A DNA stretch of 64,000 nucleotides from Amblyornis subalaris (taxonomy: Eukaryota; Chordata; Aves; Passeriformes; Ptilonorhynchidae). The stretch lies in assembly GCA_018881555.1 (NCBI GenBank), contig JACAXG010000032.1, positions 4,104,837 to 4,168,836 on the forward strand. The letters run 5' to 3'. Under the pieces are notes generated by a model. It ran no database searches. It was given only the letters and a program-made list of their open reading frames with translations, and had not been told where the DNA came from. This document shows, piece by piece, positions 48,850-61,100 of this stretch. The position numbers and the translations under genes were made by a program. Numbering within the stretch: the first letter of the stretch is position 1; the number at the start of each line of letters is the position of its first letter.

Positions 48850-50659
48850 TCTATTACTGGCAATATTTCCAGTTAAAATATCCCAGATTTCATATCAGTT
48901 TTCTCAGAAATGCTAGATATTTCAAAAGTAAATGCCATTATTTCCAAACCTCTCCATCTTCATTTTCAGAATGCTTTTAATGATGGCTTCAGTAGAGTTG
49001 AAAAATCAATTTTCTGACCCTTAGAAAGGCTAGATGGAAAATCAGTCCTTCCTTTTGGGTGTCAGAGGAAGTTAACCATTGATCTTTAGTNTCATTTAAG
49101 TATGATGGATTCAGTTTTAGTGTCAAAAGCTTGCATACATCAATCTTCTATTGGACTTGGAGCCCAACAGAGCGTATCTCAGCTACTCTGGTGTGTGAAA
49201 CTCCTGAGAGGTCAGATCACGCAGTTAAACAGACAAATTTCTATATAAGCTGGAAAAATATACCCTTCAGGTGTTAATATTGCAAATTTGGACTTTTTCT
49301 GGTCAACCATTTCCAGTGTCCTGCAGCTTTAGCTCTTCCTCCAGTTGCCTCCTTCTCCTCTGTAGCAGCAGTCCCTGGTGCTATTCATATTTCCACTTCC
49401 AGAAGAGGTTGTCTTTCAATTTCTACTGTGAGCTGGAAGTATGGGAAAGCCAAAAGTGCTTTCTGCAGCTATGGAGAGTNGGGGTCAGTATGGGTCTGAT
49501 GAGGCACAGCCTTTCTGGCTATATCCACAGGAGCTGGAGAAATGAATCACGGTACATTCTCTGGCACTAAGTTCAGCTTGTGTGCGTACACGTCAACTTG
49601 CTGACTTTCCCCCAAAACAAGGTGGCTACATCCAAATTGCCTGTGAGGGGTGGTTCTTGGCTATGCTGATCCCTGAACTGTGCTGGCCTTGTTTNGGAGG
49701 GAATCTTAGCTGGCACAGGCCAGAAGCCTGCCAGGAAGTGCTGCCAATGGTTAGCAGTATGAGGGGATGTCTTCCAGTCTGCTGGCCCTGTTGAGTTTAT
49801 TGGTGTAAATAGTGCCTCTGGAGCTCATTTTGAGTTGTGAAATCTGGGCATTAAGCACCATCCTCACGTGTCCTAGTGAGGCAATATTGCCTGTCCCTGC
49901 CACGCAGTTGATGGAAAGAAAGGGCAGTGGGACTCGGCACCCTTCTTCCCACAGGCCCTATGATGGCCTCTGCTCTCAGCCAGGCACACTTAATCTTTTA
50001 NACAAAGGACAAAAAGATTGTTGTCTAGAGAGGATGAGCACGTGCAGCTCCACAGCCTTTACCTGCACTGGTGATAAGTCAACCCCTGTGGTACCCTGTG
50101 TTATTTGCCTGAATTTCCAGCCCATTAGCCACCATGCCCAACTGTAAATGACTTTCTAAAGATGCAGGTTCCTCCAAAGATCTCCTTTAAAGGCCTGTAT
50201 CTCATAATGATAATAAAGACACTCCATGGATCTTAGAATAGAACTTTGTTCATCTTCCTTATTGAGTGTGGGCTGCTGGCTGGAGAGGAGCACTCTTTGG
50301 TGCTGGGTAACCGTCCAGTGTAATAGCTTTNATGAATTTCGCTGGTATGTACTGTAATAACATTAATCATGATGAACTCATTTGGCACTAATAGGAATGT
50401 CATATGTACTTGTATAAGAATATTCACTGTAGTTCATCATTAATTAACTGGGCTATTATTTTAAAATGTTACCAGACATGGTATGTAANAATGGTTTACT
50501 TTGCAATCTCCTAGTGTTGAAATCATGTAGGCTCTTTTGCTATGGTTTATGTCAGAGAAAATCACAACAGAAAGAGCAAAGCATCCAAGACTAAGATAAT
50601 ACATTTCAGCTGTATAACCTTTGGAAACAAGAATGTAGGACTTGCCATATAGGCAAAGT

Positions 50660-50820
50660 GCTATGAATGTAACGGCCTATCTAGTCTGATCTCCTGTTTC
50701 TCAACAAGTCTCGTGCCAGATAATTCAGGTATAAAAGAGAAAGAACACAAATAGAGAATTATATTCTGAAAACCAGAATTTTAGTATATCCTACTATTAA
50801 GTGTTTGCTATTAAGTATGA
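50660..50820 (-). mobile_element. Ancient LINE 3' end
   Basis: Plus-strand cctatctagtctgatctcct followed by gtttctcaacaagtctcgtg, ccagataattcagg and aaagagaaagaacacaaata resembles reptile-type LINE 3' ends (catctagcccagtatcctgtctctgacagtggccag...). The tail word, read on minus as GAGATCAGACTAGATAG, also relates it to the tails at 10.5, 20.8 and 23.7 kb. Confidence 0.5.
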
Positions 50821-50959
50821 CGTTTACGTGGTGGTCTTCTGTAAGGGGCACTCATTATTTGCCCACCCAAATAAATAATATCAGCTGTTTCTTCTTTACC
50901 ATTACTTTGCTGTCATGCTTAAAGAATTCTACAGAAACCACTTCTCAGTCAGGTAGAGG
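50821..50959. other. Unassigned sequence between two LINE fossils
   Basis: About 140 bases without recognisable content. It may be the decayed body of either neighbour. Confidence 0.3.
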
Positions 50960-51340
50960 AAAAATAAAGAAGTAGGCCTGGAAAGGACTGCTGGCTCCTG
51001 ATGCCTTATCCGCTAATGGTCTATCCAACCTTTCTTGGGTGCATCAAGATTCAACCTGAAATTAGCCAGGTTTCTTGCTACTGGAAGACTGCTGCAGAAC
51101 TACAGCCCAGTTACAAACCTTCTACTTGCCAAGTGTAATGTTATTTGCTGCTAATTATTTCTCGTGCTAACTCTGACTTTCCAGTTAAATAGTATTTATT
51201 CCTCTCTGTGTTTACTCTTTTGATACATTTATGGAGCAGGCCACTCAAACTTTATTTGCTAGACTAAACAATCTATGTCTTTTAATTACTCTCATAAGAA
51301 AGACTCTTCTTTTCCTCCTGATGTCCAAATGATTCCTATT
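50960..51340 (-). mobile_element. Old CR1-type LINE 3' UTR
   Basis: The strongest collinear words are plus-strand cgtgctaactctgactttcc, agttaaatagtatttattcc, tttactcttttgatacattt, tttgctagactaaacaatct and ttactctcataagaaagact. They track the reverse complement of an old CR1-type 3' UTR (ttttccagttaaatagttctt, tgtatttatagagagcaatc, gctaaacaagccaagctctttt, tctcataagacagg). The 3' end near 50970 (ctggaaaggactgctgg) is less certain. Confidence 0.68.
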
Positions 51341-53321
51341 TCCTCTATTCTCCANTCATAAGTTACTTGTCAAGAACCAAAACTGGTTTTGGGTCAGTGG
51401 GACTGTAAACAGTACAGCAAATGTTGTCCTGAAGCTACTTTTGACAATGGTGTTTATGTTTCTGCATCCTTGCATGAAATACCTCTCTCTCCCCTCCCTC
51501 TACATCCTAAGTCTTTAATAGTGCCATTGAATAATTCATCCAGATCTTTTTCACCTAATCATTTCCAACCAATGGGCCTACAGCTTCAAGCAAGTGATGT
51601 AGTTACACAGCTGTGACAGTAATAGTCATACTGATGGCTTTAAGTTGCTTCTAGCAACTAGAAACTAGTCTAGGTCTATGAAGCTTTTGCAAAGTGAATG
51701 AAGAGAAGCTGCAGCCTCACAGGTTGATTCAAAAGCACTAGTTAGACAGTTAACCTGACTTAACCAAGAATTTCCCCCTCATGCATGTGTGACTAAAGCT
51801 TGTTATGCTAACTTTTGTCCTTTTTCTGCTACTTCTCAGAATCAACTGGTAGGAAAGGCTGTATTGGTGAAATCCTTAGACCTGTCTCCTGCAAATCTAA
51901 GAGCAGCTTTCAGGTGATTAATCACTCTTGGAAATAAAACAGGTCTCAAGACTTATCCTTGAGGATGTTCAGTGGAAGAATGAGACTGACAGCTCTCGTT
52001 TCCCCCTCCTTTCCCTAACCCATTATAGTCGAGTACCCACATAAAAATTACTGAAATCTCTATTTTATCTGTTATAACTAGCAATCCAAATCCTCAGTGT
52101 GGCTCTATTTCTTTTTTTTTTGTGTGTGTGTCTGNGTGTGTGAAATCTAGATTGATTCGCAAGCTTTCCCCTAGCTATAAATTATTTGATAATCAAATAG
52201 ATGAGTTTTGTCCATAATAACCTGATTTAGAAACATCCACATGCATTTCAGTCTGTCCTTCAGCTTCTATTCCATGCCTTCACACACCTTTTCATTCATG
52301 ATTAATCTTTGTTGTGATACAGTTTTAGAGAGGTACGAAAATTGACCGAGAAATACAACATAATCCATTCACTTAGGGGTTTGATTGTTCTACTTTTCTC
52401 ATAGCTTTAACCAGCTTCGGCTCTGGTCTTCAAATCTCTCTCATTGATCTTTGTAATTTCCAGGAATACACTGTCACAACTGCCTTGCATGGAGCACCAA
52501 AGCCTTGAAGAGTTATGTGACGTTATGAGACGAAAATTCTGCCGTCCTGAACTTACTCTAATAAAAGGATCTCTTCTCATAGCACAGTTTTTCACCGTTG
52601 TGGATTCTTCAACTGGGAAGAGAATTTCAAGGACATAGTCTGATCACATTTACAAAAAACCCTTCAGAAGAAAAGAAAGTCCAATGATAGAGAGACTAAA
52701 GGTGTTTCTAATCTCAAATTCCCTGTTTAACTCTGACTTGCATTGAAATTTATCATTTTTCTAATTTTATTTTTCATAGATCTAATTGCAATGCCAGAAG
52801 AGTGGGGTTTAAATTGCCCTTTACTTAAATTAATCAATTAAAATGATAGATATAGACATGGAAGATTCCTTTAGAGCAGTCATTTGCTTTCTTCGATAGG
52901 TTTACTGGAATANAAAGAGAAATAGAGCTCATTTTTTCTCATTCCACACTCACTATTGATTTTAAAAAATCAACAAACTCAAGCTAAATGTAAAGTTAAA
53001 ATTGCTTTGTTAGATTTATGCACTGAGTAAAAGGATTGTTTATCCCTATGAACCAGGTGGTCTTGATATAAACAAACTCCAACAAATGAATATACTGATA
53101 AGTGAAGTGAAGCAAGACACTTCAACAGCCAATGAGTAATAGCTCAATGTGAAGGTGTCTTGTGGTGTGTTCCGAAGTTTGTTACAGGTCAAGGGAAGAA
53201 TAAGTTCCAAACTGGGGCTGCCACAGCTTGTGGTCACTCCTCACCTCCTTGCTGTATACATCACTAAAGCTTTCATGCAAGCACATCTGCTTAAACATTG
53301 ACCAGTGTTTTCCAACGGGGT
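51341..53321. other. Noncoding sequence
   Basis: No gene or dispersed repeat recognised. A T-run followed by a GT repeat with an ambiguous base lies at 52112-52142. Frames on both strands at about 52407-52638 have no known motifs. Confidence 0.45.
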
Positions 53322-54433
53322 CATGGACAGGTCAATAGTCTGAGCTGGAAGGGACTTTAAACATCATCTAGTTCTAACCCTTGCCACGGGCAGAGATGCC
53401 ACCCACTAGACCAGGTTGCTCAAAGCCCCATCCAACCTGTCCTTGAACACTCCCACTTCTCTGGACAACCTATTCCAGTGCCTCATCATCCCCACAGTAA
53501 AGAATTTCTTCCTGATCTCTAATCTCTAACCTGTATACCTACCCTCTGTCAGTTTAAAGCCATTCGCCCTTGCCCTATCACTTCATGCCCTTGTAAAAAG
53601 TCCCTCTCCAGTTCCCTTGTAACTCTTTTAGGTTCTGGAAGGTGCAATAAAGTCTACCCAGAGCTTTCTCTTCTCTAGGCTGAACAGCCCCATCTCTCTC
53701 AGCCTTCTTCACAGGAGAGATACTCCAGCCCTCTGATCATCTTTGTGGCCTCCTCTGGACTCTCTCCGACTGGTCCACATGCTTCTTGTGTTGTGGGTCC
53801 CAGAGCTGGATGCAGTACTCCGGGTGGAATCTCATAAGAGCGGAGCAGAGAGGGAAAATCATCTCCNTTGACCTGCTGGCTACGCTGCTTTTGATGNAGT
53901 CCACGATACAGTTGGCTTTCCATGCACAGTACCTTAGTTCTGGTCTGGCTCTATTTCATGAAGTTCTCATGGTCCCACCTCTCAAGCCTGAGGAAGTCCT
54001 TCTGGATGGCATCCCGTCCCTCCAGTGCGTTGACGGCATCACACAGCTTGATGTCATCAACAACATTGTCGTGGGCGAACTCAATCCCATTGTCCACGTC
54101 GCTGACAAAGATGCTAAAAGGAGCCAGTCCCAACAGTGACCTCTGAGGAGCAACACTTGTCACTGAGCTCCACTTGAGCTGTTACTGCAAACTTTTGATT
54201 GCAACATCCAGCCAATTCCTTCTCAACAGGGGAGTCCATCTGGCAAATCCGTGTCTCTCCAACTTAGAGGCAAAGATGTCATGTGTGGCAGTGCCAAATG
54301 CTTNGTGCAAATCGAGGTAGATGACCTTAGTTTCTCTTCCTTTGTCCACCAACACTGTATCCCAGTCATAGAAGGGCGACCAATTTGTCAGGCATGATTT
54401 GCCCTTAGTGAAGCCAGTCACCTCTTACCTGAC
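53322..54433 (-). mobile_element. CR1 LINE, 3' 1.1 kb including partial RT
   Basis: The avian CR1 3' UTR runs from about 53340 (gagctggaagggacttt, catcatctagttctaaccct, ctattccagtgcctcatcat, gagcggagcagagaggga, ctgctggctacgctgctttt) into the end of ORF2 (RT) up to about 54433, where it is 5'-truncated at the GF.KGKSCLTN block. The 3' tail is degenerate: the expected repeated octamer has become tcatggacaggtcaatagtc. The RT part is broken by a frameshift and by missing residues. It is the most complete CR1 in the window, although many changes show it is not recent. Confidence 0.93.
53951..54421 (-). pseudogene. CR1 ORF2 reverse-transcriptase remnant
   Basis: The minus strand 54182-54421 encodes GFTKGKSCLTN, a [14 protein letters not shown] block, and RRNWLD, that is the palm region of CR1 RT. 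After a frameshift, 53951-54163 encodes LLGLAPFSIFVSDVDNGIEF, then VVDDIKL (in place of the catalytic FADDTKL) and a C-terminal LEGRDAIQKDFLRLERW segment. Both catalytic aspartates remain, but the frame is split and the N-terminal half of the RT and all of the endonuclease are absent. It is inactive. The plus-strand frame at 53786-54139 is antisense to this and meaningless. Confidence 0.9.
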
Positions 54434-57400
54434 ATCCAAAGGAATCATTCACTAAAGTGACAATTTGAAGGAATACTTCTATAATACTTTTCGATAGAAG
54501 GAAATGATACAGGTGTGGGGGCATTATGGGAAGGAAAGAGTGTGTGTGTGTGTGTCTGTGTGTGCGTGTGTGCGAAAGATGACATTACCTACTGCAATAT
54601 CTGGTAATGAGAACAGAGGTCTGAACCTGATTTGATACGTGCATAATTCACTTTCCCTGACTCATGCTTTGACCAGTATCTTCACAGGTGTACCCCGTGC
54701 AAATTTTGTTTCCTGTGTGAGAGATGCTAACCCCATACCTAATCTCCCACACCATGCTACAGTGTGGTTTTAATTAGTTGATCCTGAGGTGGTTTATTAT
54801 AAATAATGGCATTGTATTAGAGCTCTGTCCTAAGGANCAAAACCTCACCATTAATCAATTCACTGTGATTTATAAAAGGGATGCTTCATAAAAATTGATA
54901 AGAAAATTCTTTGTGTTTAGTGTTTTCACTTATATCTCTCTGTGGCTTCATCTGTATTGTGTCATTGCTTCTCTCATCTTTCTTTCCTTTTAATATCAGT
55001 GGGAGAAAGAGTGTTGGGAGAAGGGAGAGTGGATTTTCACAGATCTATGTAAATTATAGCCATGAGAAACTTTTTGTCTGACCAGAATTAATTAAGCCAT
55101 AAAACCCCCACAGGGTGGTGCCATCATTAAGCACAGAAATCTCCAGCTGACCTCGAGAATCTGTCTGAGGAAGATATCCAGCTCAGATGTGCCATGGTAA
55201 GGGCATAGTTTTCTCTGTTAAGGACAGTCAAAGGCACCTCCTTTATAGTCTGCATATACCTAGTTTCAACCAGATGTGTTTAAAACCCAGAACCTCCATT
55301 TGTGTTGCTGACAATGCTAGAAATCTATTACTGAAAGATTATAAGTAATGTATCTCATTGTAACCGAGTAGCATAGTTCACTGATAAAGTTTTATTTTTG
55401 AATAGATATGGACTTTCCAAACCCCTAAATGTTCTTTTAGGTTTTCCCCCCCTACCTTATTTTTTAAAAAAAANTATTTTCTGTGTCTTCATCAATGCTC
55501 TTTTGATGGTCTCACCAGGACTTTATGGGCTTTTCTTCCATGTCCCCCTGTTTATATCTCAAAAGATCACATCGTTTTTCCATTATTTTTTTTCCTATTG
55601 TCAGGAAAAAAATACATATCCTATACCTTACATGCTTTAATCATATTAAAATAATACAATCTGCAAAATGAAGACCTTCAGCTTGGATTCATTCTGTCTA
55701 ACTTTAGGCATCAGACCAACTTGCCTAGGGGTTCATACTCCTCAGCTCCCTATGCAGGCAATGAGCCTGTCTGCATCTGTTGGTTATAGATGAAAAATAG
55801 GCTCCAATTTAGATATCTCACTTTAATGTTCAAATGATGTAAGGAGATGCAGGAGAATAGTCTATAATCCTAGTTTCCATGAAAAAAAACAGCCTCCCAG
55901 GCAGGATGTACTAACCTTTCCTAGAAACTCAGCAACATCTCATTTCTTTGCCTTCCCTGTAAACTAATGTGACCCACTAGTATATTCACATGTCCAAGTG
56001 CATTTGGCATGTGAGAAAAGAAGAGAAAATGGATTTTTAAAACCAGCTTTTAACAAAAAGCACGAATTATTTTATAAAATTTGGACATTTCTTTTGAAGA
56101 TCAGCTTGAAACAATAAGGGAGGGTGGGGGGGGGGAAGTCACTGAGAGGTATTGGAGAAATACAGTACTGCAGGAGCACATCATAGGTTTTGGCTATTTG
56201 TACAAAACAAAGTCCAACATGTCACCTAGCGGAATGCTGTAATGAAACTGGTAAAATGAAATTTAAAAATAAAAGAGAAAATGCCAATATGCTTGTCATT
56301 AAATCTCTTTCCGAGCTATAATCCATCTTTGAGTTTTCCTTTGTTATATTTTCCCTTTGTGGATACAAGCCAGAAAAAACACAGTTGTGCAGGCTGAAAA
56401 GGAGGATAACAAATAGTACTTGTGTGTTCTTGGGTGAGATGGATGAGAGGTGGCAGAACAGGGCTTCATTTGGAAAAGATTCTACATGCGGGAGTCCAAC
56501 TTTCATGCTAAGTGTTCAGGACCCTGTTTCTACAGTGCCATTCTTTTCATGGGAGCTGACCGGATCTGAAACCAGTTCTGGGCCATTGCTCCAGTTGTAC
56601 AAAACACTAGAAATAAGAGTGTTTTAACGTTACCTTGCAAAGCACTTGTGATACCTGTTTTCTTTTACAGTCTCTCTGAGAGACGAAGATAGCAGGAAGT
56701 TTGTCCAGTGGCTAAGGCCCTGACTTGAGGCTTGTCATTGCTGCTTCCAAGTTTGACATTCTCTAGGTAGGTGACGTGGATTACACTTTTGAAGGTAACA
56801 GAGTTATTTTGGAGACTCAGCTGNAACTGCGGTTTGAGGCAAACCCCCAAATTCCTACACACAAATCTCAGTGCGTTCTTTAGTTTCTTCTCCCATTAAA
56901 TGAAATTGATGCNCTTCCTTCAGAGAGACCTGAAGAACTCAGCTGTATATTCATGCTGGAAGCTGATGGCCAGTTTAAGAATTAGGGTTTGGCTACCTGT
57001 GTTGCACTCTTGCAGGTCAGCAATGTGCAGTGCTACATCCATGAAGCATGGTGCAAGGTAAAACATTGATATGCTGTTATCCCGAAGGCCTCAGAAATGC
57101 TTGCAGAGGATTCGTTGTTAAAGTGCAACTAGTTTTCCTCCTGAAATCGTAAAAGCCCTGGGGAAAGTGCACAATTTTCAGTGTGAAATTCAGGATTCTT
57201 AGTATATTTAATTTCTTAGAAACTGCTGTATCCAGTAAACTTACGTAAGGTCTCGAATTTGGGCTTTCCTTGCATATGTCTATACTAGTAAAACAAACTG
57301 TGCCAGGAACGTTCCCTGAGCACAGGAACTTTATTGTTTATAGTGTTACTCAGAGCAGTCTGTGACAGGCTTTCAGCCCATGCCGACCAGCACTGTCCTG

Positions 57401-57735
57401 AGCAAGGCCCAGGAAAGCCAGGATTTAAGACACNATTATTCCCAGCAGACAGGTTGATTGTAGCCATCCTGATTCGGAGGGCAGAAGATTCGGAGAAGAT
57501 GGATGTGCAACAACTCATGCCAGTTGGCTCCTGAGCTAGAACACAGTCCAGGGTACATTTTAAATATGAAATGTTACAGGTGCAACCTGAAGGTCTGGGA
57601 TCTTGCATGTTGTGCAAGTATCATAAAATGTCATTCACACTGACATTTTTTCTGACATACTATTCTACCAAAAAGCCCTTCAGTTTCTTAAACCCTATTT
57701 AAATTATATCTGTATTTCTCTCTCTCTTTTATTTT
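54434..57735. other. Noncoding sequence
   Basis: No gene or dispersed repeat recognised. It contains a (TG)n repeat at 54541-54574 and a G-rich run at 56118-56136. Confidence 0.45.
54541..54574 (+). repeat. (TG)n microsatellite
   Basis: An imperfect TG repeat with two C interruptions. It is potentially length-polymorphic and Z-DNA-prone. Confidence 0.9.
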
Positions 57736-57765
57736 TATATATATGTGTGTATATATAAGTATAAA
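57736..57765. repeat. AT/TG microsatellite, left of the CR1
   Basis: An AT repeat interrupted by tgtgtgt, ending directly at the CR1 3' tail. A similar run resumes on the other side of the CR1 at 58112-58131, so the LINE probably inserted into a single microsatellite. Confidence 0.7.
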
Positions 57766-58110
57766 AATCATAGAATTATAGAATAGTTTGTGTTGGAAGG
57801 GACCATAAANATCATCTGTTCTTGAACACTTCCAGGGATGGGGCATCCACAGCTTCTCTGGGCAGCCTGTTCCAGTGCCTCACCACCCTCGCGTTCTTCC
57901 CAATATCTAATCTAAACCTGCCCTCTTTCAGTTTAAAGCCATTCCCCCTTGTCCTATCACTCCCTGCCCTTGTAAAAAGTCCCTCTCCAGCTGCCTTGTA
58001 GTCACTTTAAGTAATTGAAGGAGCTCTAAGGTTTCCCTGGAGCCTTCTCATCTCCAGGCTGAGAAGCCCAAATTCTCTTGGACTGTCTTCCTAGGAGAGG
58101 TGCTTCAGCC
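57766..58110 (-). mobile_element. CR1 LINE 3' end with internal deletion
   Basis: The minus-strand tail has two octamer units (plus-strand atcatagaattatagaat), then gtttgtgttggaagggacc, cacttccagggatggggcat, cctgttccagtgcctcacca, ctttcagtttaaagccattc and ccttgtcctatcactccct. At about 57820 catcatctg joins ttcttgaacac directly. The usual 60-90 bases in between (gttccaaccc..., cca.ccaacctggcc) are missing, so there is an internal deletion. The 5' truncation lies at about 58110. Confidence 0.93.
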
Positions 58111-58111
58111 A

Positions 58112-58131
58112 TTATATATGTATATATATGC
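58112..58131. repeat. AT/TG microsatellite, right of the CR1
   Basis: ttatatatgtatatatatg resumes directly after the CR1, matching the left flank in composition. Confidence 0.7.
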
Positions 58132-61100
58132 TGTATTTTTTCCTAACTAAAAAATAAGTGCTTGAGATAACAGACTTTCCCTTTTACATAGAGTTACAGA
58201 ATTATGTGGACCAATAATTAACTAATTTTCTTTGGGGCTGAACCAAGATCTAATCAGGAGCTATTTGGTTTGCAGCCAATAGGGTCAATATCCTTCATTT
58301 ATGTGTGACTTTTGTAAGAAGTGTTATCAGAAGAAAAAGAAGAGCAGACGAAATAATCAGATTCCCCATAAAATCTGCAAATATTCCTGCTCAAAATCCC
58401 AATTTAGAAATGCAGAGAGAGAAAATAAATCTNTTTCTGTGCCTCTTCCAACCAATGTTCTCCATCACAAAGTACTGTCTGATACATAAGATGAAGAAAT
58501 TGAAACCCTTTGTTTCTAGATAATGACAACAATTTCTTTGATGATAGCAATGAGCAGCTTTTCNAGCCTTTCACACAAATGGCTCTTGAGTTAGTGCTGT
58601 TTTCATGCCTCCATCCTCCTTGCTTTTCCCCAAAGCACTGATTTTGCAGCACCCTGGGAAGACTTCTAGGGGCTTGATTCTTGCTTCTTTCATTATCACT
58701 GTCCCCAAAACTTGGGTCAGAAGTGATGTAAATAGTTCCAAGGGGAGCAGTGATAGGGGAGAGAGGTCACAAAGAGTTAGACATGGTTGTTTTATCCGCC
58801 AGCACATGACACAGGGCTGCAGACCTGCACCAGACTTACAGCTCATACTCACCTGTGACAGATTATCCAGATGTTTGAGCTTAGTGGCAGAATGATGGCC
58901 TGAAATGAAAGCAGTGCAGGGATGAAATTGTTCACCGCTTGAGTACCGTTGCTTTTTGGGGTGCTTATGTTACCTGTTCTTACCTTCGTCTGATTCTCCT
59001 CTTCATCTCTGCTATCATCACATTAGTGCTTTTTTTCTTCATTATCTCTTCATTCAAGCCCCGGGAGCTTTTCTTTGCACTGGATATTTTACAATTTTCA
59101 TCTTAGCTCAGGCAAGAATCTTTCCTGCGTGTTTTCCTACTGAGTTTTTGCTGAAGGCATGAGGGATTCAGCCTGCACACAGGCAGGGCATGCATTGCCT
59201 CTGTCTGTTATGGTTCTGTTGTTACCAACACAAATTTCTTACATCCCCCAACTGACTTGCTTTCACTACAGTGCTCCCAATTCCCTTGACATGACTTTGC
59301 TTCGAGGAAAGGTCCTTATATAGGGATATAGGGGCTCAACTCATGGGTATTTAACAAAAGGACTTCCCTTTTTTTCTGCTGTCTCCCCATATTTGTTAAA
59401 AAATACAGCATTATTTCCCTTAATAAAGCAACAGCCTTTCCTCCCAGTTCCTTTCCAGCAATAGCTCCACAGTGGGAGTTAAGATTGAAAAGTCAGATTG
59501 ACCATCCTGCTGTCATGCCGCTGAACCAAGCTTGATACTTGTGCCCCATAAGCCACAGATGTTTATTCTTCTAAAACAGATTGATATTGGAGTAATCTTC
59601 TTTTTTTTTTTCCAGATCCTTTATTAAAACTATTGCTAATAAAGCATTAATACGACTGGAATAATACAACAGAAAAAAAAATCAATTTCTCCAAACGTCA
59701 GATGTGCTGGTTTGCGCACATACCTATTTTGTTAGCAAATGGAAACATCCACAAGGAGCTAATTTCTTTTTTTTTTTTTGCTTTCAACTCTTTCCCTCTT
59801 ACTAATCAGATGAAGCTNAAAAAGTCTGGATCAAGATCATTCGTCCTGTAAACCCCAGCCTCATGCCAGTGTGACAGACTCTCCTGGCTCACGTATGAGA
59901 TTTCAAGTACTATGGATAGGTAGAGAATGTGGCTGCATCCCACGGCATGGCGTGGGGAGGAGTGAGCCCCTCAGCACCCTGCTGTGAAACAGCACACAGA
60001 GCTTCTGCTTTTACCTNTGAAATGTGTTAGACAGTCACTGTGAATAATCTGGGTGAATATGCAGGAAACAAGTATTAGTACTAATCAATGTAGAGAAAAG
60101 CTCCCAGTTAGTTTTGGGGGGAAGCTTGATTTGTTGCAGCTCTATGTTACCCCTGTTTTAGATCTCTTAGGGTTGTCATGTGCCTTTTCTAGCACATAAC
60201 TGCTGCTCCTCAATGTTTAATAATGGGCTAGACAAGTATGGTATTTTTAACATAAAAGACTGTGCAAACTTAAACTAAATTGCAAAGCTATCCTAGCTCC
60301 TTTATTGTTCCATCACCACAGCATTTCACATCGTTGTGAAAGTGTCAGGATTTCACTGATGGTTGCCATCTCTACAGCTTGGTGGAAAAATTACTGGAGT
60401 GAGACTGGAACACAAACAGATCCTCCAACAGCCTCATTATCCTTAGAAACTGGAACAAAAAAATCAGTGTGGATTCAATATTTTGATCTGGAAATTAAGA
60501 AGAAGGAGTCTTAGCTTTGTCTGTGCAGTTCAGCACAGACTTCCAGATCTGCTGGGATTCCTTCCCTAAGCTCTTTTAGCAGGAATTTTGAATTATTGCT
60601 GTCTGAGATTTTTCTCACCTGTACCCAAAGCTGGTTGGTTTAGCTCCACTCACTGGTCTGGCATGAATGGCTCATGTGTCCACAGACAAGCAATCTCTGT
60701 CTCAGGGTGCTTGCTTTAAGTTTGTGTTTAAGGTAAAATATAAACCAGAACAATACACAATCCTTACTTGCCCCTGTCCTCCTTTTATTCAAAAATCAGA
60801 GACTGGTTTTCCCTTGTACTTACACACAGGCCTAAGTTTAAGAGCACAAATAATTCTGCTGACTGCACTCAAGCTACTCATATGGTTAAAGTTATGCGTG
60901 TGCCCAGGAGCCTCGCTGATTTGTGGCCTAAGGTCACATCTATTAAAGCACATAACACAACACTAAAACCTCTCCTACTTATCCAAACCCTGTTAATCTA
61001 AACTACTTTCATGTCTCTGTTCCATTTGGCTAATCAAGGCTTCAGTAGAGCTGCTCTGTAAGGATAAATACAAAATCGGTTGAAGTCTGCCCTCGACAAA

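Larger units (their letters stand above)
44481..50659. other. Mostly unique noncoding sequence
   Basis: No gene recognised. It holds a possible old SINE/L2-like segment at 47750-47885 and an AATTA-rich hairpin region at 48771-48849. 49270-50150 is GC-richer with short frames and no recognisable motifs. Confidence 0.4.

Noticed and set aside
52407..52638. Overlapping frames on both strands of about 63 codons
   Set aside because: Briefly considered as an exon. No acceptor/donor pair or recognisable protein was seen, and both strands are open.
53786..54139. 117-codon plus-strand frame
   Set aside because: It is antisense to the CR1 3' UTR and RT remnant and has no protein identity of its own.
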